In this document: piece by piece, positions 34,024 through 41,542 of the stretch
Position numbering within the stretch: the first letter of the stretch is position 1
Layout: the number at the start of each line of letters is the position of its first letter
From: CAVTZP01 sp963739245
Lineage (GTDB): Bacteria > Chloroflexota > Dehalococcoidia > Dehalococcoidales > BS750m-G39
NCBI GenBank assembly: GCA_963739245.1
Contig: CAVTZP010000009.1
Coordinates: 1 to 64,000 of the forward strand
Length of the DNA: 64,000 bases
Direction of reading: 5' to 3'
Notes under the pieces: generated by a model
What the model was told of the DNA's origin: nothing
The model's input: only the letters and a program-made list of their open reading frames with translations
Database searches by the model: none
Position numbers and translations under genes: made by a program

Positions 34024-34132
34024 CCACAGTTATCGTGAACAGCTAGCCTCTATAGAATCCGGTTTTAGGCTTAATCGATTATCATTATATCTGCGTGGAA
34101 AAAGAAGCTGGAGCTAGAAAAGGAGTTTATTA

Positions 34133-36136
34133 GTGAAAAAAGGGTCCGACCAAGAAATGAAATCGACCACGGAACGGGCAGAAACAATTACCTCCATGAT
34201 GGAGGAAAAACGGGTATTCAAACCGTCAAAAGAGAGCAAACAAAAGGCATATATTAAAAGCCTCGCTGAGTATAAGCGGATTTATCAGAGGTCTATTGAG
34301 GACCCTGAGGGCTTCTGGGGGGAGCTGGCAGAGCAAATTGATTGGTATAAGAAGTGGGACAGGGTGCTGGTGGAGAACTTTAAGGAAGCTCAGCACGAGT
34401 GGTTTGTTGGTGGTAAGCTCAACGTCAGCTATAACTGCGTGGACCGGCACCTCAAGACATGGAGAAAAAATAAAGCGGCTCTAGTCTGGGAGGGGGACAC
34501 CGGCGAGAGCAAGACCCTCACCTACCAGCAACTGTATCACGAGGTATGCCGGTTTGCCAATGTGCTAAAGAAGCACGGGGTTAAGAAAGGCGACCGTGTT
34601 ACTATCTACCTGCCGATGATTCTTGAGCTCCCAATTGCTATGCTCGCCTGTGCCCGAATTGGCGCTATCCATAGTGTTGTTTTTGGTGGCTTCAGCGTTG
34701 ATGCCTTGCGGGACAGGATACTGAACTGTGGGGCTAAGGTGCTTATCTGTTCCGATGGCTACTACCGCAGTGGTCGTGTTATCCGCAGCAAGGACAATGC
34801 TGACCAGGCTCTTGACTCCTGCCCTGAGGTAAAAAATGTGATTGTCGTCAGGAGGGCAAATATCGGGGTAAATATGCAGCACGGCCGTGACTACTGGTGG
34901 CATGACGAAATAACCGCCGAGGATATCAAGCCCTACTGCGAGCCGGAGGTGATGGATGCTGAAGACCCGCTGTTTATCCTCTATACCAGTGGCAGTACCG
35001 GGAAGCCAAAGGGGGTCCTCCACACCCAGGCTGGTTATCTCCTGTTTACTTACCAGACATTTAAGTGGGTATTTGATGTCAAAGAAGAGGATACCTTCTG
35101 GTGCACGGCCGATATTGGCTGGGTGACGGGGCACAGCTATATTGTCTATGGGCCACTATCCTTGGGGGCAACAAGCCTCATGTTTGAAGGTGTCCCCACC
35201 TACCCCCACCCCGACAGGTTCTGGGATATTGTCGAGAAGTACCAGGTTAATATCTTCTATACTGCTCCCACTGCCCTTCGCTCCCTGATGAGGGAAGGGG
35301 AGGAATGGCCCAATAAGCATGACCTAAGCTCACTACGCATCCTTGGTTCAGTTGGTGAGCCGATTAACCCTGAAGCCTGGATGTGGTATTACACTACAAT
35401 CGGTAAGAGCAAATGCCCCATCGTTGATACCTGGTGGCAGACGGAGACCGGTGGCATTCTGATTACTCCCCTGCCCGGGGCTATCCCGCTTAAACCAGGG
35501 TCAGCGACACTGCCCTTCCCCGGCATTGAGCCAGCAGTATTCCGGGAGGATGGCTCTACCGCCGATGTCAACGAGGGCGGCTACCTGGTGATTAAAAGAC
35601 CATGGCCCGGTTTGATGCGGCGGGTCTATGGTGAGCCAGAGAGGTTTAAGAAAACCTACTTTCTCCAGTTCCCCGGCGTATATAGCGCTGGAGACAGCGC
35701 CAGGAGAGATGAAGACAGCTATTTCTGGTTCATGGGACGAATAGACGATGTTATCAAGGTATCTGGCCATCGTATTGGCACGGCTGAAGTGGAAAGCGCT
35801 CTGGTATCCCACCCCTCAGTAGCTGAAGCCGCAGTTGTGGGCACGCCTCACGAAATCAAGGGATGGAGCATATATGCCTTTGTTACTCTGAAAACCAATG
35901 TCACGAAGTCCGATGACCTGAAGAAAGAACTTGTCGCTCACGTCCGCAAGGAGATCGGACCCATAGCCACTCCAGATAAGATTCAGTTCGCTGATAGTCT
36001 ACCCAAAACTAGGAGTGGCAAGATTATGCGACGGATACTAACCAAGATTGCCGGCGGCGATATCCAAAACCTGGGTGATACCAGCACTTTGGCTGACCCA
36101 TCGGTAGTTGATACCCTGGTCAAGGAGAGACAGTAG
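34133..36136 (+). CDS. acsA: Acetyl-CoA synthetase (AMP-forming)
   Basis: The 667-residue enzyme (GTG 34133, AAAAGGAG site) has the acetyl-CoA synthetase N-terminal cap and the adenylation core with LFILYTSGSTGKPKGVLHT. It also has WWQTETGG, YSAGDSARRDEDSYFWFMGR, and the catalytic Lys in LPKTRSGKIMRR near residue 627, the lysine that is reversibly acetylated in this family. It activates acetate with ATP to acetyl-CoA. Residues 1-40 are an extra charged extension. The gene follows the cyclic-nucleotide-binding gene. Confidence 0.95.
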   Translation: MKKGSDQEMKSTTERAETITSMMEEKRVFKPSKESKQKAYIKSLAEYKRIYQRSIEDPEGFWGELAEQIDWYKKWDRVLVENFKEAQHEWFVGGKLNVSYNCVDRHLKTWRKNKAALVWEGDTGESKTLTYQQLYHEVCRFANVLKKHGVKKGDRVTIYLPMILELPIAMLACARIGAIHSVVFGGFSVDALRDRILNCGAKVLICSDGYYRSGRVIRSKDNADQALDSCPEVKNVIVVRRANIGVNMQHGRDYWWHDEITAEDIKPYCEPEVMDAEDPLFILYTSGSTGKPKGVLHTQAGYLLFTYQTFKWVFDVKEEDTFWCTADIGWVTGHSYIVYGPLSLGATSLMFEGVPTYPHPDRFWDIVEKYQVNIFYTAPTALRSLMREGEEWPNKHDLSSLRILGSVGEPINPEAWMWYYTTIGKSKCPIVDTWWQTETGGILITPLPGAIPLKPGSATLPFPGIEPAVFREDGSTADVNEGGYLVIKRPWPGLMRRVYGEPERFKKTYFLQFPGVYSAGDSARRDEDSYFWFMGRIDDVIKVSGHRIGTAEVESALVSHPSVAEAAVVGTPHEIKGWSIYAFVTLKTNVTKSDDLKKELVAHVRKEIGPIATPDKIQFADSLPKTRSGKIMRRILTKIAGGDIQNLGDTSTLADPSVVDTLVKERQ

Positions 36137-36138
36137 CC

Positions 36139-36405
36139 TTATCCTTGTCTCCCCCAAGCGAAGTCTACAAGCTTGAGTGCCATCATTTTCGCCAATCTCT
36201 CGCCATCCTCGTTTGGTGCGAAGACGTGAATAGCATATTCAGTCCCTCGGGAGGCGTGGAATAAGACAACCCAGTTATCCCCCTCTCTCCTCACTATCCA
36301 ATGCCCCGGTGCTGAATCCCCCGGAGGGGTGCTGCCAGCATCCCATTCATAGCCAACCTGTGGCTCATCAAAGCCTAACTCTCGCGCTGTTTTGGCTTGC
36401 TCCAT
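36139..36405 (-). CDS. Hypothetical 88-residue protein
   Basis: The small soluble protein converges with the acetyl-CoA synthetase gene, with 2 bp between the stops. It has a mixed beta pattern (GHWIVRREGDNWVVLFHASRG) followed by a helix (GERLAKMMALKLVDFAW). No family is recognised. Codon use and a plausible ATG (36405) support a real gene, but an annotation artefact cannot be ruled out. Confidence 0.55.
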   Translation of the reverse strand: MEQAKTARELGFDEPQVGYEWDAGSTPPGDSAPGHWIVRREGDNWVVLFHASRGTEYAIHVFAPNEDGERLAKMMALKLVDFAWGRQG

Positions 36406-36501
36406 TATATGTTGGCAACTACCTCTCTAGCACCGTTACTATTTATATTATAAACCATGTTTTAATTTTTTTAACGCTTTTTTATGTTAACTTATCAAAA
36501 C

Positions 36502-36541
36502 AAAAAGGCTGGATATCCCTTCCTCTAGAACATCCAGCCTT
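36502..36541 (-). terminator. Intrinsic terminator of the zinc-ribbon gene
   Basis: AAGGCTGGAT (36505-36514) pairs with ATCCAGCCTT (36532-36541). The minus-strand transcript coming from 36581 then ends in a U-run (complement of the A-run at 36502-36506). Confidence 0.75.
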
Positions 36542-36580
36542 GTCCTAAATCCTTAAGACTATGATACTCTAGCTACAGAC

Positions 36581-36724
36581 TTAGCCCTGCCCTATCCTGA
36601 ACATCTTGGTGCCGCAAACCGGGCACTCACCCTGGGTTGCCGGTCTACCATTCTTCATCTTTATTACCTTAGCGTTCTTAATCTCCCTCTTGGTTCGACA
36701 TTTGACACAATAGGCCTGCATCAT
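36581..36724 (-). CDS. DUF5679-type zinc-ribbon mini-protein
   Basis: ATG 36724 (or ATG 36721) follows AGGGGGTG and gives 47 residues: MMQAYCVKCRTKREI, then KNGRPATQGECPVCGTKMFR. Two CxxC pairs (YCVKC and CPVC) form a zinc ribbon, and the sequence around them fits the DUF5679 family of single-domain zinc-ribbon proteins. Its function is unknown. A terminator follows its stop. Confidence 0.85.
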   Translation of the reverse strand: MMQAYCVKCRTKREIKNAKVIKMKNGRPATQGECPVCGTKMFRIGQG

Positions 36725-36822
36725 GCACCCCCTTTTTTTGAGTATGATAATAAACTACTTTTACCCCAATGTCAATATGTTGATAGATATAAACTTGAGG
36801 ACAAAGCGATATAGTACCTTTG

Positions 36823-37392
36823 TTAACCAGAGTAATCCTCTCTGGTATCAATATCACTGATGACACCCTCGGAGTCAACGGCAACCTCAAGGACATCGTC
36901 AGGGTGGCGTTTAATTATCTCTCTGCCTCCGATATCACCTCTTAGCTCAAGCAGCTCCGGTCTATATTTGATGGTAAAGATGACCGGGTTTCCCCTCTTA
37001 CCCTGATAGGTTGGGACAGCAATGCCTTTATCATGGTTATAAAATTCGGCTATTAACCGGTTAATGGTCTGGCTGTCCACCAAGGGCTGGTCGCCAAGGG
37101 CAAGCATAACCGCTTGAGCCTGGCTATCAATCAGATTCAGCCCAGCTATTATAGAGGAGCTCATCCCCTGCTGGTAACCTGGGTTTACCCCTATCTTGAC
37201 CGGTCTAGCAGCTATAGCCTTTGCTACCTCCTCAGCCCTATAGCCCAGCACCACGACAACCTCACTTACTGCTGAACTCAGCAGGTTATCAACGGCTTGC
37301 TCCAAAATAGTACTCTGACTAAAAGGCATTAGTTGCTTTGGCTTGCCCATGCGCTTTGATTCGCCGGCAGCCAAAAGTATTGCTGATAGCAT
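36823..37392 (-). CDS. mocA: Molybdenum cofactor cytidylyltransferase-like protein (MocA/MobA family)
   Basis: The 189-residue nucleotidyltransferase begins SAILLAAGESKRMGKPKQLMP, the MobA/MocA NTP-binding loop. It continues with VVVLGYRAEEVAKAI, MLALGDQPLVDSQTI (metal-binding Asp) and RGNPVIFTIKYRPEL. MocA adds CMP to molybdopterin to make the dinucleotide used by xanthine-dehydrogenase-family enzymes such as the Mop-type protein at 13555. GTP-using MobA or another NTP transferase are alternatives. It stands alone on the minus strand, divergent from the NiCo-controlled gene. Confidence 0.85.
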   Translation of the reverse strand: MLSAILLAAGESKRMGKPKQLMPFSQSTILEQAVDNLLSSAVSEVVVVLGYRAEEVAKAIAARPVKIGVNPGYQQGMSSSIIAGLNLIDSQAQAVMLALGDQPLVDSQTINRLIAEFYNHDKGIAVPTYQGKRGNPVIFTIKYRPELLELRGDIGGREIIKRHPDDVLEVAVDSEGVISDIDTREDYSG

Positions 37393-37441
37393 TGGCTGAA
37401 TTATATGCCAGCTTTGCTAGCAACACAATAGATAGCCAAGC

Positions 37442-37470
37442 TTGACATGACCTCGCTAGCAAGTTACAAT
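37442..37470 (+). promoter_or_regulatory. Promoter of the NiCo-riboswitch transcript
   Basis: TTGACA (37442-37447) and TACAAT (37465-37470) are 17 bp apart. The expected RNA start (about 37477) lies at the very first pairs of the riboswitch. This rules out the in-frame ATG at 37447 as a translation start. Confidence 0.8.
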
Positions 37471-37478
37471 TTAAAAAA

Positions 37479-37545
37479 GCCTAGAACAGGTCTTAGAGAG
37501 CCGGGCTGGGCTTCAGCAGCGGGACTTGAACCCGTGGGACTAGGC
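37479..37545 (+). promoter_or_regulatory. NiCo (czcD-type) cobalt/nickel riboswitch
   Basis: P1 is GCCTAG (37479-37484) with CTAGGC (37540-37545). Between them, in order, are AACAGG (37485-37490), a short P2 (TCT/AGA), AGCCGGGCTG (37499-37508) with P3 GCTG/CAGC (37505-37517), AGC then P4 CGGG/CCCG (37520-37534), and TGGGA before P1 closes. This order and these conserved blocks match the NiCo riboswitch, whose four-way junction binds Co2+ or Ni2+. It is followed by a terminator that shares its 3' part and by a cation-efflux gene, the usual target. Metal binding should prevent termination. Confidence 0.85.
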
Positions 37546-37559
37546 ACCACGGGTTTTTT
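37529..37559 (+). terminator. Riboswitch-controlled terminator
   Basis: AACCCGTGG (37529-37537) pairs with CCACGGGTT (37547-37555), followed by a T-run. The 5' arm overlaps P4 of the NiCo aptamer and the loop contains the P1 3' strand, so aptamer and terminator are mutually exclusive. Confidence 0.85.
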
Positions 37560-37587
37560 ACTTAAACAAGAGTGGGATGACCAAAAA

Positions 37588-38526
37588 ATGAGAAACGCAA
37601 AGAAAAGGACGGCGATTGTAACTAGCCAAAATAATGCCGCCAAACTTATGCTCATAGTCGTAGTTGGGCTAATAGCGCTCAAGGTAGTGGTGGCAGTCAT
37701 CACCGGGAGCATCAGCATTCTGGCTCAGGCAGTGGATAGCTCCCTTGATTTGCTGGCTGTCGTCATTACCTTCATTGCGGTTAGAATAGCCACCAAGCCT
37801 GCTGATAGGGAGCATCCCTTTGGTCATGGCAAGGTGGATAATATTGCCGCTACTGCGCAGGCACTGCTGATTTTTGCTGCCGGTGGCTTGATAATTTATT
37901 CAGCAATACACAAGATAATAGTGGGGGCAACGGTGGAACTGGCTGAGGCTGGGATAGCGGTAATGCTGGTTTCAATGATAGTCAGCATTTTTCTTTCACG
38001 CCACTTGCTCAAGGTATCTCGGGCTACTGGCTCAATCGCGTTAGAGGCGAATTCCCGCAATATTGCCGCCGACGTCTACTCTACAGCCTCAGTAATGGCC
38101 GGGCTGTTGGTAGTTCGTTTTACCGGACTGAAAATTCTGGACCCTATTATTGCCATGGCAGTAGCTGCGCTAATCCTGAAATCGGGCTATGATGTGCTAA
38201 GAAAGTCGTTTGGTGGGCTGATTGATGTTAAACTTCCTCAGGCGGAGGAGGACGCAATAAGGTTTTGTATTATGGAGCACGACTACCAGCTGGTCGCCTT
38301 TCACAACCTGCGTACGCGCAAGGCAGGGAGCTATCGCTACATTGACCTGCACCTGGTGATGCCAAAGAATGCCAGCGTGGAAGAAGCCCACCGCACGTGC
38401 GACCATCTGGAACGAGATATAAGGAATAGATTACCTAAAGCTCACGTTACTATTCACGTTGAGCCATGCGCTACTGAGTGTAAGCAGTGCTCCGTTTCCT
38501 GCACCCTAAAAGATAGTGGTGACTAG
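37588..38526 (+). CDS. Cation diffusion facilitator efflux transporter under NiCo control
   Basis: The start is set at ATG 37588 (MRNAKKRTAIVTSQNNAAKL), because the promoter and riboswitch occupy the upstream part of the frame. The 312-residue product has six membrane helices with CDF signatures: ILAQAVDSSLDLLAVVITF (metal-site Asp pair) and ADREHPFGHGKVDNI. A cytoplasmic domain from about residue 205 ends in ECKQCSVSC, a Cys-rich tail that could bind metal. CDF proteins export divalent metals by proton exchange. Riboswitch context points to Co2+ or Ni2+. Confidence 0.92.
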   Translation: MRNAKKRTAIVTSQNNAAKLMLIVVVGLIALKVVVAVITGSISILAQAVDSSLDLLAVVITFIAVRIATKPADREHPFGHGKVDNIAATAQALLIFAAGGLIIYSAIHKIIVGATVELAEAGIAVMLVSMIVSIFLSRHLLKVSRATGSIALEANSRNIAADVYSTASVMAGLLVVRFTGLKILDPIIAMAVAALILKSGYDVLRKSFGGLIDVKLPQAEEDAIRFCIMEHDYQLVAFHNLRTRKAGSYRYIDLHLVMPKNASVEEAHRTCDHLERDIRNRLPKAHVTIHVEPCATECKQCSVSCTLKDSGD

Positions 38527-38531
38527 AGATT

Positions 38532-39320
38532 ATGGTAGAGATACTGCAAAGCAAGAATTCGGCTACTAGATTCCAAATACTGGTTGAAATTGCCACTTCT
38601 GGCCCCAGTATCCAGCAGAAGAACATCGCGGCTAAGCTTGGTATCACGCCACAAGCAATATCAGCCTATATTCATCAATTAGTAACAGAGGACCTGGTTG
38701 TCTCAACCGGCCGCTCTCACTACAGAGTAAGCACCAAAGGAGTTAACTGGATGCTCAAGGTACTGAGGGAACTCCGGGGCTATGCTTCGGTGGTGGAACA
38801 GGCAGTTACAAATATTACCGTCTGCGCGGCCATAGCTGAGAGCGATATAAGTCAAGGGCAGGCTGTCGGGCTTAAGATGAAGAACGGTTTACTGTTTGCT
38901 ACCAGCCAGATGAGCGGTGGTGCCAGAGGTATTGCCGTATCAAGCGTAAGTGAAGGTGAGGATGTGGCTGTCGCTAATATTGAAGGACTGGTAAAGCTGA
39001 CCAGGGACAAGGTAACTATCTTACAGGTGCCTAGCATCCAAAAGGGTGGGTCAAGGCAGGTTGACCTGGAACTGCTGCGCGCCCAGATTGCCACTAGTCA
39101 GCCGGTTGGAGCTATTGGCATCGAGGCTTTGACCTCGCTAAGACGAGTGGCTCTTGAGCCTCGCTACCTTTATGGCGTTACCGAAGCCGCCATTGAAGCT
39201 GCCCAGTGCGGCTTATCCTTTATTATCGTTTGCACCGATGATGCTATCCCCGAACTGATTAAGAAATTGCAAGAGGAAGGTCTGAATTACAAACTTGTAG
39301 ACCTGCGGCTTAAGAAATAG
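38532..39320 (+). CDS. Winged-helix regulator with DUF7839-like C-terminal domain
   Basis: The 262-residue protein begins with a winged helix-turn-helix (FQILVEIATSGPSIQQKNIAAK, then LGITPQAISAYIHQL, about residues 17-55). A larger domain follows (GLKMKNGLLFATSQMSGGARGIAVSS), ending in a Rossmann-like part (GIEALTSLRRVALEPRYLYGV). The arrangement resembles archaeal MarR-like regulators with a DUF7839 domain. It starts 5 bp after the CDF gene and lies just upstream of the cobalamin operon promoter, so it could sense a metal or corrinoid ligand; that is inference. Confidence 0.75.
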   Translation: MVEILQSKNSATRFQILVEIATSGPSIQQKNIAAKLGITPQAISAYIHQLVTEDLVVSTGRSHYRVSTKGVNWMLKVLRELRGYASVVEQAVTNITVCAAIAESDISQGQAVGLKMKNGLLFATSQMSGGARGIAVSSVSEGEDVAVANIEGLVKLTRDKVTILQVPSIQKGGSRQVDLELLRAQIATSQPVGAIGIEALTSLRRVALEPRYLYGVTEAAIEAAQCGLSFIIVCTDDAIPELIKKLQEEGLNYKLVDLRLKK

Positions 39321-39372
39321 CACGGCATAACCCCTTTTTGACCCCTATCTCCAAAATCAAGCCCCACCATTA

Positions 39373-39401
39373 TTGACAGGCAATATCGGCATTTGTATAC
39401 T
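39373..39401 (+). promoter_or_regulatory. Promoter of the tetrapyrrole operon
   Basis: TTGACA (39373-39378) and TATACT (39396-39401), spacing 17 bp, lie 40 bp before ATG 39442. No cobalamin riboswitch is recognisable in the 121 bp before the first gene. Confidence 0.8.
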
Positions 39402-39441
39402 ATCAAGCAGACTTGTTTTTAATCAGGTCGGGTTGTGTAAT

Positions 39442-40461
39442 ATGCCACCAACTGGGGTAATCATCCTGTGCCACGGCAGTCGTGGTGAGCGAGGTAGCGT
39501 AGAAGTGGCCGAGACCCTGAGGAGGGTTAGTGACGGGGTAAAGCCCCTATTACCCCCGGGGATAGAGGTTATCGGGGCAGCACTCCAATTTAATCAACCC
39601 ACTCTGGAAGAAGCTGTGGCGTCTTTGGCAGCACGGGGTGTGGAGCGGATAGTAATAATGCCCTACTTCCTCTTCTCGGGGCGACACATCACTGAACACC
39701 TCCCCAAGCTTATTAAGAGGCTTGAAAGCCGATATCCAGAAGTGCAATTCATCACCACGAATACCCTCGGTAATGATGAACTTTTAATAGCTCGCGTGGC
39801 AAAACGAATACAGGAAGCCACTCCGGAGCTTTCGCTGAACTCCCCTGAAGATATTGAGCGGCAAAGTATGGATACAGTCGGAAGCCTACTACCACCCCTG
39901 AATTGTTCCTACGAGGAGCGTCAAGTTATAAAGCGTACCGTTCATGCCAGCGGAGACCCTCAGCTTGCCCCCCTGATAAGGTTTAGCCCATCAGCAATCT
40001 CCAGTGGCCTCAGCGCCATAGCCAAAGGCAGCCCTATTTTTACCGACGTTCGGATGGTGGCTGTCGGCATCAATAGACATCTGGCTGAAGCCTGCCGGTG
40101 TTTTGTTTCCTGTGCCATGGATGAAAACAAAGGGCTGGAACCGAATACTACCCGGGCGGCAGCGGCAATGCGCCATTTGGGAACAAGGCTTAACGATGCC
40201 ATAGTCGCCATCGGCAATGCCCCCACCGCACTCCTGGCTTTGCTTGACCTTATTGACCATAAAGAAATCAGGCCGGCTCTGGTGGTGGGGATGCCAGTTG
40301 GTTTTGTACAAGCTAAGGAATCCAAGGACGAGCTTATGAAACGCGATATTCCTTACATTATTATAGTAGGAACCCGCGGTGGCAGTGCCATGGCAGCGGC
40401 TACAGTTAATGCTCTATTAAAAATTGCGGTGGAAAGGAAGGGGCGTGGTGGGGATGGCTAG
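39442..40461 (+). CDS. cbiX-cbiC: Sirohydrochlorin cobaltochelatase CbiX fused to precorrin-8X methylmutase CbiC
   Basis: ATG 39442 is the sensible start; the upstream part of the frame lies in the promoter. Residues 1-120 are a short CbiX chelatase with metal-site histidines in VIILCHGSRGERG and FLFSGRHITEHL. It inserts cobalt into sirohydrochlorin. Residues 130-330 are CbiC/CobH (RFSPSAISSGLSAIAKGSPIFTDVRMVAVG, in two parts, and NAPTALLALLDLI), which moves the methyl from C-11 to C-12. The fusion joins an early and a late step of the anaerobic pathway. It overlaps cbiD by 8 bp. Confidence 0.92.
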   Translation: MPPTGVIILCHGSRGERGSVEVAETLRRVSDGVKPLLPPGIEVIGAALQFNQPTLEEAVASLAARGVERIVIMPYFLFSGRHITEHLPKLIKRLESRYPEVQFITTNTLGNDELLIARVAKRIQEATPELSLNSPEDIERQSMDTVGSLLPPLNCSYEERQVIKRTVHASGDPQLAPLIRFSPSAISSGLSAIAKGSPIFTDVRMVAVGINRHLAEACRCFVSCAMDENKGLEPNTTRAAAAMRHLGTRLNDAIVAIGNAPTALLALLDLIDHKEIRPALVVGMPVGFVQAKESKDELMKRDIPYIIIVGTRGGSAMAAATVNALLKIAVERKGRGGDG

Positions 40462-41542
40462 AGAAAAGGACAAACCTTTGCGCTCAGGCTATACCACCGG
40501 AGCCTGTGCCGCTGCCGCGGCGCAAGCAGCTACCATTGCCCTGCTCAATCAAGAGGTAGTCAATCAGGTCCAGGTTGCTCTTGCCGGTGCCCAGGTTAAT
40601 TTTAAGATTAAGCAATGTGTCTTTGACCACACTCAGGCATCGTGCTCGGTAATAAAGGACGCCGGTGATGACCCGGATATTACCAACGGGGCTGAAATTT
40701 GTGTCACTGTGTCTTGGAAAGACAAGCCGGGAATCGAAATCAGAGGTGGGAAAGGAGTCGGGGTAGTTACCAAGCCCGGGCTGGAAATACCGGTTGGCCT
40801 GGCGGCAATTAACCCCGTGCCCCGACAGATGATAGAAAGCTCGATTATGAAAGTTACGCAAAACAAACTGGACGGCAAAGGCATTGAGATAATAATCTCA
40901 GTGCCCGGGGGTGAGAAACTGGCCCAGAAAACGTTGAACCCCCGTCTGGGAATAGTCGGTGGCATCTCAATTCTGGGTACTACCGGCATTGTCATCCCCT
41001 ATTCGGTTAATGCTTACAAGGCTTGCATCTCTCAGGCGCTGGATGTAGCCGTGGCCGGTGGCTGCCGGCAAATAGTACTGACCACAGGCAGACGAAGCGA
41101 GAGGTTCGCCCAGAGTGAGCTGGCACTGGCTGAGGAGTGCTTCGTTCAGGCCGGGGACTTCATCGGCTATGCCCTGGAGGAATGTGTTCGGAAGGGACTG
41201 GCTAAAGCAACTATCTGGGGTATGACGGGTAAGCTCAGCAAGCTTGCCGCCGGGCACATGTATACCAACGTCAGTGATTCTAAAGTGGACATCGGCTTCC
41301 TGACTGGAGTGGCGGCAAGCTGCGGGCTACCAGATGAAATGGTCAAAGCTCTGTGCACTGCCGTTACCGCTAATCACCTCCGCAGAATGCTACCCCCGGA
41401 ACATACCAGAAAGTTTTGCGACCAACTCTGCCTACTGGCGGCAGAAAAGTGCCGGGGAGAAGCTGGGGGAAAACTTGAGGTGGAGTGTATCATGACCGGC
41501 TATGACGGCATTATTCTGGGGAGGGCTAATGCCAAAACATAA
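40454..41542 (+). CDS. cbiD: Cobalt-precorrin-5B C1-methyltransferase CbiD
   Basis: The protein has about 362 residues from ATG 40454 (MAREKDKPLRSGYTTGACAAA). The LRSGYTTGACAAAA motif at the start is diagnostic of CbiD. GILGTTGIV-type (here ISILGTTGIVIPYS) and GKLSKLAAGHMYTNVSDSK follow. CbiD methylates C-1 of cobalt-precorrin-5B and is restricted to the anaerobic route. It overlaps the genes on both sides (8 bp and 14 bp). The GTG at 40424 in frame is less likely since it lies deep inside cbiC. Confidence 0.94.
   Translation: MAREKDKPLRSGYTTGACAAAAAQAATIALLNQEVVNQVQVALAGAQVNFKIKQCVFDHTQASCSVIKDAGDDPDITNGAEICVTVSWKDKPGIEIRGGKGVGVVTKPGLEIPVGLAAINPVPRQMIESSIMKVTQNKLDGKGIEIIISVPGGEKLAQKTLNPRLGIVGGISILGTTGIVIPYSVNAYKACISQALDVAVAGGCRQIVLTTGRRSERFAQSELALAEECFVQAGDFIGYALEECVRKGLAKATIWGMTGKLSKLAAGHMYTNVSDSKVDIGFLTGVAASCGLPDEMVKALCTAVTANHLRRMLPPEHTRKFCDQLCLLAAEKCRGEAGGKLEVECIMTGYDGIILGRANAKT

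Noticed and set aside
37479..37550. tRNA-like or T-box-like structure (paired ends followed by ACCA, and a TGGGAC sequence)
   Set aside because: The length is too short for a tRNA, the T-loop and anticodon loop do not fit, and the whole pattern is explained by the NiCo riboswitch.
37447..37587. Upstream extension of the cation-efflux ORF by 47 codons
   Set aside because: The region holds the -10, the NiCo aptamer and the terminator; the ATG at 37447 lies in the -35 element.
39321..39441. Cobalamin riboswitch before the cobalamin operon
   Set aside because: No B12-box-like sequence or long folded leader; the promoter sits only 40 bp before the start codon.
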